A DNA stretch of 64,000 nt from Trichuris trichiura (taxonomy: Eukaryota; Nematoda; Enoplea; Trichinellida; Trichuridae): positions 1,922,001 to 1,986,000 of the forward strand of contig JBAJFE010000026.1 of NCBI GenBank assembly GCA_037903355.1, given 5' to 3'. Each line of letters begins with the position of its first letter. The first letter of the stretch is position 1. The notes under the pieces are model-generated. The model saw only the letters and a program-made list of their open reading frames with translations. It was not told where the DNA came from and ran no database searches. Shown here one piece after another: positions 11,395 through 23,497 of the stretch. Both the position numbers and the translations under genes were made by a program.

Positions 11395-13655
11395 CCGATT
11401 ATCAGCGGGTAAAATTGCGTTTAGGCAAATGTATTGTCCAAAAGATCTCATTTCTATGAGCTTCCAAATGGAACGCTGCATATTTGCGTTTTAGAAGCTG
11501 ACCCTTGAAGTAAAGAAAACATTCTTTTATGAAGCGGCTGATCAATGCAGAGCTGCCGCTTACTTGAATACAATTCAAGTGCTACGCTGTTTTTACTCGC
11601 TGCATGACTTTTTATTCGCACAGTAGTAACCCAGTTGTCCAAAAGTAATGCAGTACAACGACTGGATGTCTTCTTGGAATCACAGATACAAAGTTCGTTA
11701 GTTGACTTGAATATCCGCTACTTTATAACTGGTCTATACTGCTTCTTGTCGAAAACAACAAAAATGCATACGTAGTACATGTCTTCATGAGGCTTTGTGG
11801 TGTTACTAATAATAATGGTGTTCGTTTGTCAGACGATGAAACTTGCAAAAGTCAATTATAGAACTGAAAGAACAATTGTTACGTGTATGTTGTTTATGAC
11901 AATTGACTTTGTTCTATCTGAAATAGCGAACAGTGAAAGTAGACTGAAACAATTCCATGAAGCAGCCCTAGCACCGTTCCAACTATGTGTTGTTGCTCGA
12001 AACGCGTCATCTTTATTGTGAAATCGCGGTGAATGCGACAGAAGCATAAAGATTGCGTGACTTTCAAATCAATAAGAACTAGGCATCAGCGCTTAAATGT
12101 GTGAAGGAAGCAAGTCAGGGGATTGGCAGCAATTTAAAATTGTTGTTTGAATATTTCAAATTCAATTGCTTATTTCTTCTGTTTCGTCAAAACGTTAACG
12201 TCAGGATCTCGTAAATACTGAAAGCTCTATTGTTAACGAAAGAAGAAGTCTGACGCGATCACATCATGGATGTGCTTTGTTAAATTAATTGCATGAGATT
12301 CCGTCATAGCAGGATGTTTTCGAGTTTGTTTTCTGAAATAATGTACGCCTCATCAAAACGAATTGTTTCTGCAACCTAACATTAAACTATTCTTCGCCGT
12401 TCGCTCACTGTGAGCAGAACTTCATACGGTTAAGCTTGTCAAGACTCTTCTCACTACAGAATAACAATAAAGAAAACCAGAACGTTTTAAAAGTTCACGT
12501 CTTAGTTTAGCCTCGCCGTCTGAACTGCCTAATTTGGGCCTTTTGTTTATCTGCCGATGTGAGATAGCGAATGATTTGAAAACTTAATGAAACTAGTTAC
12601 TTTTCACTATTTTTAACGTGTTCGTTGTGATTTCAAAATTGAAAGCATGTATCAGTTTGGATGAACAACTTGTTTGTAATGAAACTACAGACTGTTGCGG
12701 CGAGAACGAGAGAAGAATTAAAAAGAATACCATTTAAAAGCACACGGAAATCTCAGCGACTGAGTTTTCAGTTTACTTGTTTAACTTTACCGTCTCAGCA
12801 AATAAGGAACTGCATTAGTCCACAATGCGGCTCCGTTCTTTGTTAGACTGCCTGCCACGGGTAGTCTAATGCAAAGGAGCGAAACTCAGCCGAGCCTTTA
12901 GCATTCGACCAATATTAGAAAAGAATATAATTTGACTGAGTTGAACGCTATTAAACACATCTGAGGTCCTTTCGATTAAACACTCTGCGATTGCAGCAGG
13001 TGGAGCCAAAATTGAACTCTGTTGGTTTTAGTAATTATAAACAGTTTAGACCTAATTGCAAAATAAGCAGTTACTTTAGTTTAGGATGACCGAAGTTACT
13101 TGAACAAATGAAACCTCATTTCATCTACAGTAACCGTCAACAGTCTAATGAGGAAAAAACTACCTACGCTCCTAAACACTTTTACGTAATTCATTGTAAT
13201 TTTTTCATTCATTTCAGACGAAATGTGCAGATTGTTTGGTCAAACTTTTTAAAGCGCAATTTGCTTTTTCATAGCGCTCTGTTCCACTCTCATGAGCAAT
13301 TCTGTATAGCTTACACTGTTATGCAAGCAGATACGGCTGGTTAGAGCGTTTCTGAGGAATAGCGTTTTTAAAATAGTAGAATTACATTTAAACGAATCTG
13401 TAGCTTCACGCTTTGCGTCTGCAAGTGTAATGTAATGCTGCACAGTAAAAATTCAAAACTACGTTCACAATTTAAAAAGGACTCTGCGTTTTTTCATACG
13501 CAGAAATGACTTTTGCAATGGATCAGATAGCATGCGCACATAGGACTTAGTTATAGTTAAAATTACAGTAAACTTACGTAATTGTAGTTGGCGCTGCTAG
13601 TGCAACTGCTGTTTCACTTTATAGCGGGTTTACCACTATTTGTAGCGTATACCAA
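11395..13655. other. Intergenic, no supported gene
   Basis: No domain-bearing frame or exon chain was found between the receptor and syntenin. Composition is roughly AT-balanced. Confidence 0.5.
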
Positions 13656-16600
13656 ATGTCTTACTTGTATCCAACCCTTGAGGATATGAAGATTCACCAA
13701 TATATGCAGGTACAACTTGCTTTTGGCTATGACTGTTTGCTCGAGGGGGCTTTGCTATTCGACTAATTAACCTTAATCAGACGAGAAATTCTCTAATGGC
13801 GCATAGTAATAGTCAGTGAATGGGAGAGCGTTGCGTTCATTAATTTATTCATGTAGGACTGTCCAGCATCACTTTTCGTTCCTTATTATTCGTAGATAAG
13901 GGATATTAATTATTGAAAGGTAAACTTGGTCTGTTTTTCGCATCTTGGTATTTTGACTGCGTTTCGCTTTGTTAAGGTTTTTTACGCTTTGAATTGCTGC
14001 GTAGAACTTCTATTCAGCTCCTCTGCTCACATGACATTGCCGTGATGGTTTTGCTTTCTCGCGGGATATCTTCTTGGCTGCGCAATCGATTTAGATAGCA
14101 AATCGTTTGACTGATAGATTGAGCTGGTTTCGTAGATCGTGAAATTTCGCCTGTCGCCTGCTTCTGTCAAATTTCGCAGCGAAAGCCATGTTTTCTCATG
14201 GTTTATTTGTTTGCTGTCAAAGTTGCTCAAAACTGAACACTGACAAGCTGCCGTCCGCTGTTACGCGTTTGTTACGTTCTCCTCGTTGAAATTTTTAAAA
14301 TTAGATTGTATCGACAACCGACTTGTTTCCGAAGTGTCATATGTTCAGAAATTTTAACAGTAGCTTTGAACTGACCTTCGGGGCAGCTACGGACTTCCGT
14401 AGCATATCAATTGTATGGCCTTTTAATAGGCAGTATTAGTTTATGTCATTTGGTAGTGTTCTATAAAATATGCCCATGTATCTAATCTGCAGGCAGCAGC
14501 TAGTCACTTTGCCCTCGTTAATGGCTTCTGTTTGGTGCCTTTCTGTTCCAGCATTCAGCGGGAAGCAACCAGCCTGTTGGATCCCATTGAGAAGCGCTGC
14601 TTTCCATTAACCCTGAAGCAAATGCCGTTTTTGCAGCTCAGTTTAATTATGCATATGTTCAAAATTTAGAAGAAATTTTTTAATTTCAATAGCCTTCGTA
14701 AACGCGCAAGGCAGAACTTAGTTTGATTAGACAAATTATCTTCCTGCTTACTTTTTTCACCATTCATCAACACGACAGAAAGATTTGTTTAGTTGTGTGC
14801 AGTATGTTTCCTTTTGGCGCAGCGTGTAGGGAAACAGCTGCTCGTTTTAACTGACTGTGTAAAGCAGCATAACTTTTTTGTTCACCTCGTTTCCATTTTT
14901 TTTGTTTTTGGGTAGCATTTCCCTCCTTGCTTCAGAGCAAAGATAGCTCAGAAAGCTGTTTGAATTGTTGGACGAAGAAAGTATGCATTCTAAAATCCGC
15001 CGTTGCTGATGGAACGCAAATAGTAGTTTCAAAGATTTGCTATGCGCAACGACAGGAAATCAGTTTTTGTTTAACGCATGAGTTCTCAAGAGTTCGATGA
15101 CGTAGCAGAGTTAACAATACAGTAATCATCAAAATAATTTTATATGCGCAGACAAATTCAGCGGCACATTTATCAAATATTATTGCTTCTGCTTTAAGTT
15201 TGAAAACGTGCAGCTTTTTGGTTAGCATAGTTTGCTTCCTGAGAAAAAAAGTAGGTCAGTCTAAAACCTGCAAAAGCAACTGAATTCTATATTATTTAAT
15301 ATGGCACTTTCACATTTTTTCTTTTAGTCACGCAAGTCGTCTACCAAAGTCAATTCTTTACTCCCGTCTGAACAGCCGGAAGAACAAGTAGAAAAGGCTG
15401 ATGTTGACGATTCGCATTGTCCTTGGTTTGTTCAAGAATATGCGTCTTTGTACGCCGACAGTAATGCTTCGGAGATAATGGATTGTTCAGAGTCGTCACC
15501 ATTGTTGAAGAAAGCAAATTCTCTGTCGAATTCCCTTGATGACTGTAGAATACCCGAAGTCTCGGCTGATCATCGATGCAGCACTGTTGTCGATTTGGAA
15601 TGTCCAATTACCGGTACGAGCAAAGGCTTCCATCGTGCAGTATGCAGTAGCGCTATTCGTCAAGTCGTGTGCAGCAAAGATGCTTACGGACTATTAGGGT
15701 TGCGCATTCGTTCCGTCGATTCGGTAAGTAATGGAATTTTGTCATTCCATCAAATAGTTAGATCTTATCCTGTTTGCTTCTAATATGATCACTCCTTCTA
15801 TACTATTTCATGATCAAGAGTGAGGATCCAATTTGTCAGTGGCTAAAACGTTAGTAGAAAAACTGTAATTATACAATACAATTTTCAGGTTACCAAATGA
15901 AATCGATAATTTTACTAGGAAACAGTAAGCTATTTTTCCGAAATGTCGTAGTCAGACGGAGGATAAAATAATATTAAGTCAAAGAAACTTACGTACGGTA
16001 AATAACCGCGCCTTTGTAAGAGTATTCCAAGCCGAAGGGCGAATAACAAATTCTGCATACGATTATCGCACTCACTTCCTCCCTTGCACTTAAATCAACT
16101 CTAAGATACTTTTAACACCCTAGTTGTTCTGAGGATGTCATTATTTAGTAGTTTTCACCCTATTGTGCTACGGCAATAATGAGAGAAAGGAACCATCCAC
16201 ATATTCCATATAGACGCAGCCATGCCAACTGTAGTTCAGCAGCAAAATAATTTTTTTTATTTTTCTCAACCTTTCCATTTAACTGTCCAACCGAAATGAG
16301 CAGAATAAGGCGCGGGATGTCCAAAACGCATGTGTATTTGCAAGTAGAATAAGCTCCATTCTCTATCTCTAACCTGAACCCATGGCGTTCACCCATGGTT
16401 CATCGAACTCATATAAAGCGAGATTATCATGACGGTACAGATGAGGAGATGACGTTTGGTTATTGTTCTCTTTTCGTAAACTAATAGTCGTCCCTTCAAC
16501 CGTTGGTTTCAGCTCGAAAAAATAAAACCGTGCCAACCTGTCACAGAAATTGATCTTGATTATCAGGTACTTTGCCAATTGTCTAAGCAACAAATGAAGC

Positions 16601-17521
16601 TTAGCCTGATAAAGATACCACACTAATTTTCAAGTTCCCTTGTAAGAGGTAACCGGACTTCTCTTTATAACGGAGCAGTAGAACGCCTCTCTGGAAAACG
16701 AAGCGTTTTATAGCTGCTCGACGTCAGCTTTTTATTTCCGATGTGCAGGGCGCTTTTCGAAGGTGATTGCGTAAATCTGTTCGAGTAGTTTTCATTTTTC
16801 AGGGAATATTCATCCAATTCGTACGCCGAGATTCGACAGCCGCGTCGGCTGGTTTGCGTTTTGGCGATCAGATTCTTCAAGTTAACGACGAGTTTGTTAC
16901 GGGAATGGATTGCGAAGAAGTAGTGAACATATTGGAAAAGAGCAAATCTGAGCGCATTGTTTTAGCAATTCGAGACAGGTAGGCTAATTTTAAACTCACT
17001 TCATTTGACTAAGTTGTTTTTTTCTTGAATTATTAACGACAGGCCATTTGCGCGTACAGTGACCATGCATCGAGACAATGCGGGCGCTTTTGGCTTTCAG
17101 CTTTATGCTGGAAGAATAAAGCATATTGTCCCACAGTCTTCGGCTGCAAGGAACGGCTTGCTGGTCGATCATCAGATTATAGAGGTGAACGGCCAAAATG
17201 TCGTCGGCATTGGGGTAAATGCGTTGGCGCAACCTTTTAAATAAAATAGAATAGCAGTTTTGAAATTATCATCTCCCGTTGTTATTATTATAACTATCAT
17301 CTCGCGCGTATTTTTGCAGAACAAAAAGTTGACCCATATGATCAGTTGCTGTGCGCAAACGTTGACCGTAACGATCATGCCTTATTCAATTTTCGAAAAG
17401 TTGATAAAGAGGTGAGAAGAAGGATTTTTTGGATTCATGATCGTCAATCTAACAACTTCATCCTAGATTGCCGTCTGGTCTAATGCGAAAGATGATGGAT
17501 CACTCCGTTCCGGTTCTCTAA
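13656..17521 (+). CDS. SDCBP: Syntenin (tandem-PDZ scaffold protein)
   Basis: Syntenin binds syndecan and other membrane-protein tails through two PDZ domains and works in membrane trafficking, adhesion and exosome formation. Exons: 13656-13709, 15328-15723, 16803-16978, 17043-17214, 17320-17411, 17467-17521; phases fit throughout and give 314 residues (human syntenin-1 is 298). The first exon, [18 protein letters not shown], matches the conserved syntenin N-terminus (MSLYPSLEDLKVD). PDZ1 (about 130-208) contains YGLLGLRI and [16 protein letters not shown]2 (about 213-290) begins after the conserved [12 protein letters not shown] linker and contains SSAARNGLL and EVNGQNVVG. The C-terminus, [19 protein letters not shown], matches the human KRMAPSIMKSLMDHTIPEV. 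An extra small exon in the first intron cannot be ruled out. Confidence 0.93.
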
Positions 17522-17780
17522 AAAATCTTCTGTGCGCACCCAGTGCAGTTTTTGTTAATTCGTTCGCGCAGCGATGTAGCCTTCAGAGTTGATAAGTGTG
17601 GTCTTCTAGTCAATCCAAGATTCTTCCTTTCCGCTTGCCATTTTCATTAAAATTTGATGTTCCGCAAATACTTGTCTTTTATTTACTCAACGATGGTATA
17701 TATTTACCATGAGATGTGTTTATATTCTTATCGCTTTCAGTTTTACCGTATGCTATTCTGTGTTGTTTCAGAATTGGAAT

Positions 17781-20433
17781 ATGTCCCGTAGAAAAGTGTC
17801 CTGTAATCTGGCTCTCCTCAAGGAAAAGCTAGGTCAAGATCCCGAATCATATAGAGAAGAATTTTTTGATCAATTTCGTCACTTTCAAAGTGTCTTGCAG
17901 TTGATGGAGCTGCAACCCCAGCTGAAACAGGAAGGTTTGGTCGAAGTGGTTTTCTTTTTGTGCACCGCTGCTCAGTTCTACCCCGAAGCGGCGATTGAAC
18001 TCCGGGACCAGCTGATGGCTTTGCTGAAACGTAGCGCTTCCGATTTCGATTCTCCCGTTCGTGTTGCCCTTTGCAAAGCTCTTCTTTTGTTGAACACCCG
18101 AAAAATGATCTGTCTTTCTGATTTGGTTGGTCTCTTTTTGGAACTGCTCAAGTGCCGAGACAAAACGTTGCGCATGTTCTTGTTCACCGCCACGGTGAAT
18201 CGCTTGCGCAAGACGAACGCTACGCGCCGAGACCAAAAGTTGGACTCGTCACTGCAAAAAACGTTTCTGTGGCATTTGCAAGAATCGAATGCATTGATAG
18301 CCAGATTTTCCTTGCTTGTTCTCATTGATCTTTACCGCAGACGAATTTGGCGCAACGACAAGATTGCGAATGGTATAGCGCAAGCGAGCCTGAATCCGGT
18401 GAATAGAATTGCCATTACGGCGGTTCGTTTTCTGCTTGGAAGCGACGTGACTTGCAACAAAGCAATCCCTGATGATGACGACGACGACGAAGACGAAGAC
18501 GACGAACCAGCTTCAGACCAGGAAGATCAATCCAGACGCTACAGAACACTGAAAGAGATGTTGCTCTCCTACCGAGTAGGCAAGAAGTCCAAGAAGCGTT
18601 GTAAAATGTTGGAAAAGGCAAAGGAAGAAATGAGGAAAAAGTATCAAAAAAAGCGGCAGCGCAAAAAGTCATTCATTGCCGATATGTCGGCCATAGAAAT
18701 GGTGTACGATCCGCAGGAATTTGCAGAAAAGCTATTTCGCAAATTGCAGAATAGCAGGGACAAGTACGAAATCCGTTTACTTTATATGGCTTTGATTAGT
18801 CGCGTAATTATGGTTCATCACTTGATTCTGCTCAGCTTTTATCCATTCCTACAGCGCTACTTGACACCTCACCAGCGTGATGTCACTAAATTGCTATTGT
18901 TCGCCGCTCATGCGTCTCATGACCTCGTCCCTCCCGACGTTGTTGAAGCTCTTGTGCGCGTTATAGCTTACAATTTCATCACGGATCGCAACAGTAGCGA
19001 AGCTATCACCGTAGGCTTGAATGCTGTTCGCGAAATCGTCTGTCGTTGTCCATTGGCTATTAGCTTTGAGCTAATGCAAGACTTAGCTGGCTATAAGAAG
19101 TACAAGAACAAAAACGTTGCGATGGGTGCCCGTAGCTTGATTCATTTGTTTCGTCGAATCAATCCAAAAGCTTTGGCTAAAAAGGATAGAGGAAGGCCAA
19201 CAGTCGCTTCGGCTCAGCAAGAATCTATCGCCAGACCGTACGGTACTCGTCAAGTCACCTCCTTTGTGCCTGGCGCAGAGAATCTGACCATGGAAGAAAT
19301 GCCAGGTACTTTTCCGTGGTATTCATTTTAGTTAAATTAATTTGCTTTATAACATTACTATTTTTACCCCATAAACTTTGCGTGTTTTGTCTGTTGTAAT
19401 AGTTTAAGCCAATTTAGACTCAGGCCGACTCGATGAGAATGAAAACTCCGCATCTGACAACGAGGGCAGTTGGATAGACGTATCAGATGATGATGACAGC
19501 GAGTCTGATTTGAGCGACCGCGAGAACAATCCAACAAGCAGTAAAGCGGCATGCAGCAGTCCCAACGTTGCGGACGAACAAGTTGATAGAGCAAAGAAGG
19601 CGGAGGAAATTTGTTCAAGCCGAGTTCTCACGCAGACGGAATTTGAAAAAATAGCAACATCTCGAATTGTGGACAGCGTTCTTCCGGCAAGTAGAAAGAG
19701 AAAGTCTTGCCTATCGAATGGTAAGCAGAAAGTTTGCTGGTTTTCACCATTATGCAAATAATACTCTAAGAACGTCTGTATGACTCGATTAGGAAGCTTG
19801 TGCTAGAAATGATAGGGTCAGGAAAGTCGAAAGACCGTCTGAATCGGCATGTTTTTTCGATAGCGATCTTTCAGTTTTTGTGAATGACACGCAATCAGTG
19901 CCTTATACAGATTTAATATGGATCATTTCAACTGTTGCGACGTCTGAACTTGGTAGCTACACTTAAATCTTAAATATTGATAGTATAACTTTTGTTCCCA
20001 GCTGGTCTGTCATAATTGAAACGCGGAGAATGTTTTTTCATTGGTATCTCTTTTGGTGAGCAGCGTTTTCAAAATTCATTTGCATAATGAGGTTTGAATT
20101 TTTTTTCGCGTTATCGCCTTATTTGTTGCAGCATTAGCTGATGCCGCCGGCAAAGTTGCCAGGCTAAAGGATATTGAACATTTGCATAAGCGACCTAAAT
20201 TGGACAAACAAGCCAGGATTGAATCCGTAAAGTCTGGGCGTAAAGGCCGCGAAGATTACGGAAAACGGAAACGTCGTGGACCGCACGTTGGACGCACGCA
20301 GCGAGAATTAGCAAAGCGTAAAGCCTTTTCAATGGTGAAGCACAAAGCGGCCAAGAAGCGAAAGAACCGATCCTTCCGTCAACAGCAACAAGCATTACGT
20401 GGTTATCTCTTGAGACAAAGCAAATTAAGGTGA
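17781..20433 (+). CDS. SDAD1: SDA1 homologue (SDAD1), ribosome biogenesis
   Basis: SDA1 is a nucleolar protein needed for 60S ribosomal subunit maturation and export. Exons 17781-19305, 19409-19720 and 20132-20433 give about 712 residues (human 687). N-terminal SDA1 repeats are followed by an acidic run (IPDDDDDDEDEDDE) and a basic KKR-rich stretch. The diagnostic segment [20 protein letters not shown] matches the human [20 protein letters not shown], followed by SHDLVPPDVVEAL and CPLAISFELMQDLAGYKKYK. The C-terminus is strongly basic, ending RQSKLR. The start was set at MSRRK because the family begins there; an upstream in-frame ATG at 17709 precedes a TTTCAG acceptor, so the region before 17770 is probably intron or outron. 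The second exon has two usable acceptors 9 nt apart (starts 19409 or 19418). It lies 259 bp after syntenin. Confidence 0.93.
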
Positions 20434-20458
20434 CCGAGGTGAGCTCACGTTTGTATGG

Positions 20459-20493
20459 AATAAATAAGATACGTTCATAGGTGCTACTTTATT
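20459..20493. terminator. Opposed poly(A) signals of SDAD1 and the minus-strand peptidase
   Basis: AATAAA at 20459-20464 (+) is 26 nt past the SDAD1 stop. TTTATT at 20488-20493 reads AATAAA on the minus strand, 45 nt past the peptidase stop. The two convergent transcripts probably overlap at their 3' ends. Confidence 0.6.
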
Positions 20494-20537
20494 TTTTAAA
20501 TTCTGCAACGTTTCTATGAACTAGAGGTCTATTTAAG

Positions 20538-23464
20538 TCATCCGAAAACAAGCCTAAGCACGCATACCTTTTGCACTTTGATTTTGCCGATGAAATTGTG
20601 TACAGTACAAAACTTGGCGTTCGATGAACTCAAAAGCACCGCATCGTCGTCTAGTTTGCCGCAATCCTTAGTGCACGCTATGACAGCGTAGCCGGCCAGT
20701 CCGCAAGTGTTGCGACCTGCTTCAAGACGCATATAGCCTTCTTCACCCCAGTCATCGCCCCATGAATTCTTAATTATGTAATATGGTATCGGCGCTGTGA
20801 AGTCGTAACCGACGAGCAGAACAGCGTGCTCTGGCACTTTACCACATTGGCTTTGTTGGAGAACACCCGTTTTGTAGAATTGAAGCCAGTCGGGCACGTT
20901 AATGGTCACGATTACTGGGCCCCAATTAACCAGCAAAGCGATTAATTCTTTTTCGCGACTTCCGCTCGCGTTGAATGACTTGGCCCATTCCACCTGAAAG
21001 AAAATGGATGTTTAGTTAACAGGCAGTCTACTAGTAAACTGTGTGCCTACCTGAGCTTCTGACGTTTCGTTATTGCACTTTTCCCTTCTACATTTACCCT
21101 CCTCCATTTCATAAGGATAACAGCTTTCCATTGGTAAGCGTTGACGCGTTTTCGCCAACAGTTTGAGCACGCCGTAAGGGCGGCCTCCTTCGCAAGCGTA
21201 AGCTGCCGGTTCCGGCATGCAATCTATTATAGCTTGGGCGGATATTGCATGCACTGATTTGTTCCAGAGGTGATGGTCTACCGCGTATTGACTTGCTATA
21301 AGATCAGAAGTGGCGAAGGCGTAGCAAGCTCCGCATGGGCCCTGTTCTCGGACTGCGGGAAGAACTCCGCATGATTTCCAGGAAAAAGCTTGCCTAACTT
21401 GGCGAAATCGACTCAGTAGCTGTTCGTCGGAAACGTTGACGGCATTTTCCGGCTTGCTTAACTTCAATCCCGTGTACGAGCTGCTAAACTCTTTCTCTGT
21501 TAAATCGCTGTATTGGGTGATGCCAAATTTGGCTGCCTGCTTATCATTCATAGAGGACTTCCAATTAAACATGTCAATTCGACACAAGTTCTCTTGGAAA
21601 ATTTGCATTCTATGATGCAGCTCTTTAACTGTTGCGTACGTCTTTTTGAATTTGCTTGTGAAAGAGGTGAACTTTCTTCTCACCGGATTGCTCTTCCACG
21701 CAGGCGGTCTTTGCCGCAGGTCAAACTGATTTGCCCACCCAAGAAAGATGGTCGTCTGACGTTTTTCTAATTTGTTTCTTGTTTTCTCTGCGGAAGTGGC
21801 AACGTTGTAAGACGGCCGAATAACATTCACCATCAGTTGCATACCTGTTTTGCCGCAGTTGCATTCCATCGCGGTTGTCCTCGTGGTCGGCGAGTATACA
21901 TAATTTTTGCTCATGATTTCTTCGAACCTGGCAAAGTATAGCACGCTCGTTTTATTGTATCGATTCCACAATATGATATTGCACTAAACTGTTAATAATG
22001 GTATTTCGCCTATTTCTATGTACGCATGGCATACTAACCAGAGGATTGATCATGCAGTGTTTCTTCGCTTCTTCCTCGCTTATTCCGTCAAAGCGATCAA
22101 GGTAGACGTACTGACTATGGCTGTGGTTGTTCAACTGAATTACCTTTAATATTTTGTACTCATAATCAGCCCACCAGCACGGATGTGATACATTCTTTTG
22201 AATGCCCATCATTTCTAAACCTAAAGACAAGGAAAATGCTACGCGTTCATGAAGCAAAAACTATATGAGATTTTCTTTATATATACGGAAAGTCACCCGT
22301 TTAGTTTTGAACTTTTTGTTCAGACAAGCGTAGAGGACTAATAACGCACAGTCAACAGCGAGAGTTTATCTGTAATAAAAAAGAACAAGAAAGGTTGCAA
22401 ACACTGTAAGTGGGACGGTTTCGGTTTTCGTCAAAATCCCGAAAGTTAAAATCCAGATTAGGTCGAAGATACACTGTAAAGCTTGGCCTTGCAGCAGTTG
22501 CGCATTGGCGTCTTCTAAATAAGGAACGTATTTGAGTAGAGGTACTATTATACTGGTCTAGAAGATGCCAATGCACAACTGCTACAAGTCTAAACTTTGC
22601 GGTTTATCTTCGACCTATCAAGATTTTGACCCTAACCCAGACAGTTTAAATGTATGCAGCATACTGGTGTAAGTTGCAGGCGTTTTCTTTGACTAAGGAG
22701 CCAAGCAGACGAATTTTTTGTTGTCAGCAAACTAACGCAGTACCTCTCAAGAATGTCGGTGGGATAGGACATCCCTTAGTTTTCTTTCTTAAAAACGACT
22801 TGACATATGGGTAGTGTTTATGGCTAACTTAAAATGTTATGTGAGGGTGCTGCCAACGTAGTGTGCTTTACAGTAGACTGCAATGCTGTAGCGCAAAGCG
22901 GATGTCGTTTTATTTCCTAACTGTCACACTGCCTACTATTCTCGATTACTTAGCCAAAATAAAGTTAACATCTAGCATACGGAAAGCTGGGAACTATGTA
23001 AAGTTCGTTACGTACAATGTGCTTCGTGGAAAAATGCAGCACGTAAATTTTTTATTTATCGTGGTGAGAGCTGACACTATCAGTGGTTGCATAATCTGTT
23101 TTCCTTTTAATTTTGTGCTTATGAAACAATCGTGCTAGCGGTCAGTACGTTACCTCGCTGTTTGCCCAGAAGTTCTTCCTCAAATGTTCGGTTCCTAGTC
23201 GTGTCTTCTTCCTGCAACATTTTAACACTTAGCTGCTATGCCAAACAGTGTCCCAGGTTTAGTTATTCTTTGCATGTGATGTGCCGTGCAAGATAAAGCA
23301 GTAATAATTGTATGAGGCTTAGTATCAATCCTTCCTCGCCTGTATGAAATATTTACCTGGTAAGGAAGAAGACCGACGGCACCAGTGAAGATCAAGTACA
23401 GAATGACCATAATGGCAAGGAAAAGTTTAGGACTTTTCCTCACTTTGTCCCATTCTGGATGCAT
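20538..23464 (-). CDS. Papain-family (C1A) cysteine peptidase with predicted type II membrane anchor
   Basis: Cathepsin-like endopeptidase. Exons from 5' to 3': 23497-23357, 23211-23154, 22220-22039, 21983-21051, 20993-20538; phases 0, 1, 0 and 0 all agree. Taking MHPEWDKV (ATG 23464) as start gives 578 residues. Residues about 13-35 form a hydrophobic segment (LFLAIMVILYLIFTGAVGLL) after a short basic leader, with no signal-peptide cleavage site evident, hence a type II anchor. Next come a glycosylatable linker (NRT), a novel segment, and an I29-type inhibitory prodomain (about 219-285). The catalytic domain has Gln330, Cys336 in CGACYAF (usually CGSCWAF), His483 in EHAVLLVGYD and Asn503 in KNSWGDDWGEEGY, so the active site looks intact. 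A tail of about 45 residues extends beyond the usual end. An upstream exon before 23497 is possible. Confidence 0.83.
22430..22630. repeat. Imperfect inverted repeat (foldback) in a peptidase intron
   Basis: The left arm (22430-22516) and the inverted right arm (22560-22630) share GTCAAAATC, TAGGTCGAAGATA, GCAGTTG and GCATTGGC in the same order, around a 43-nt loop. It is probably a small foldback element. It sits in the 933-nt intron between the linker exon and the third exon. Confidence 0.65.
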
Positions 23465-23497
23465 TTTTACATTTACTGGCCTAATGGCTATGGTCGC

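Noticed and set aside
17847..18672. Long minus-strand frames within SDAD1
   Set aside because: Shadows of the well-supported plus-strand coding exon.
23154..23497. Exons first read as a two-pore potassium channel or amino-acid transporter fragment
   Set aside because: No pore or transporter motif follows, and the phases join cleanly to the downstream cathepsin exons, so they were assigned to that gene.
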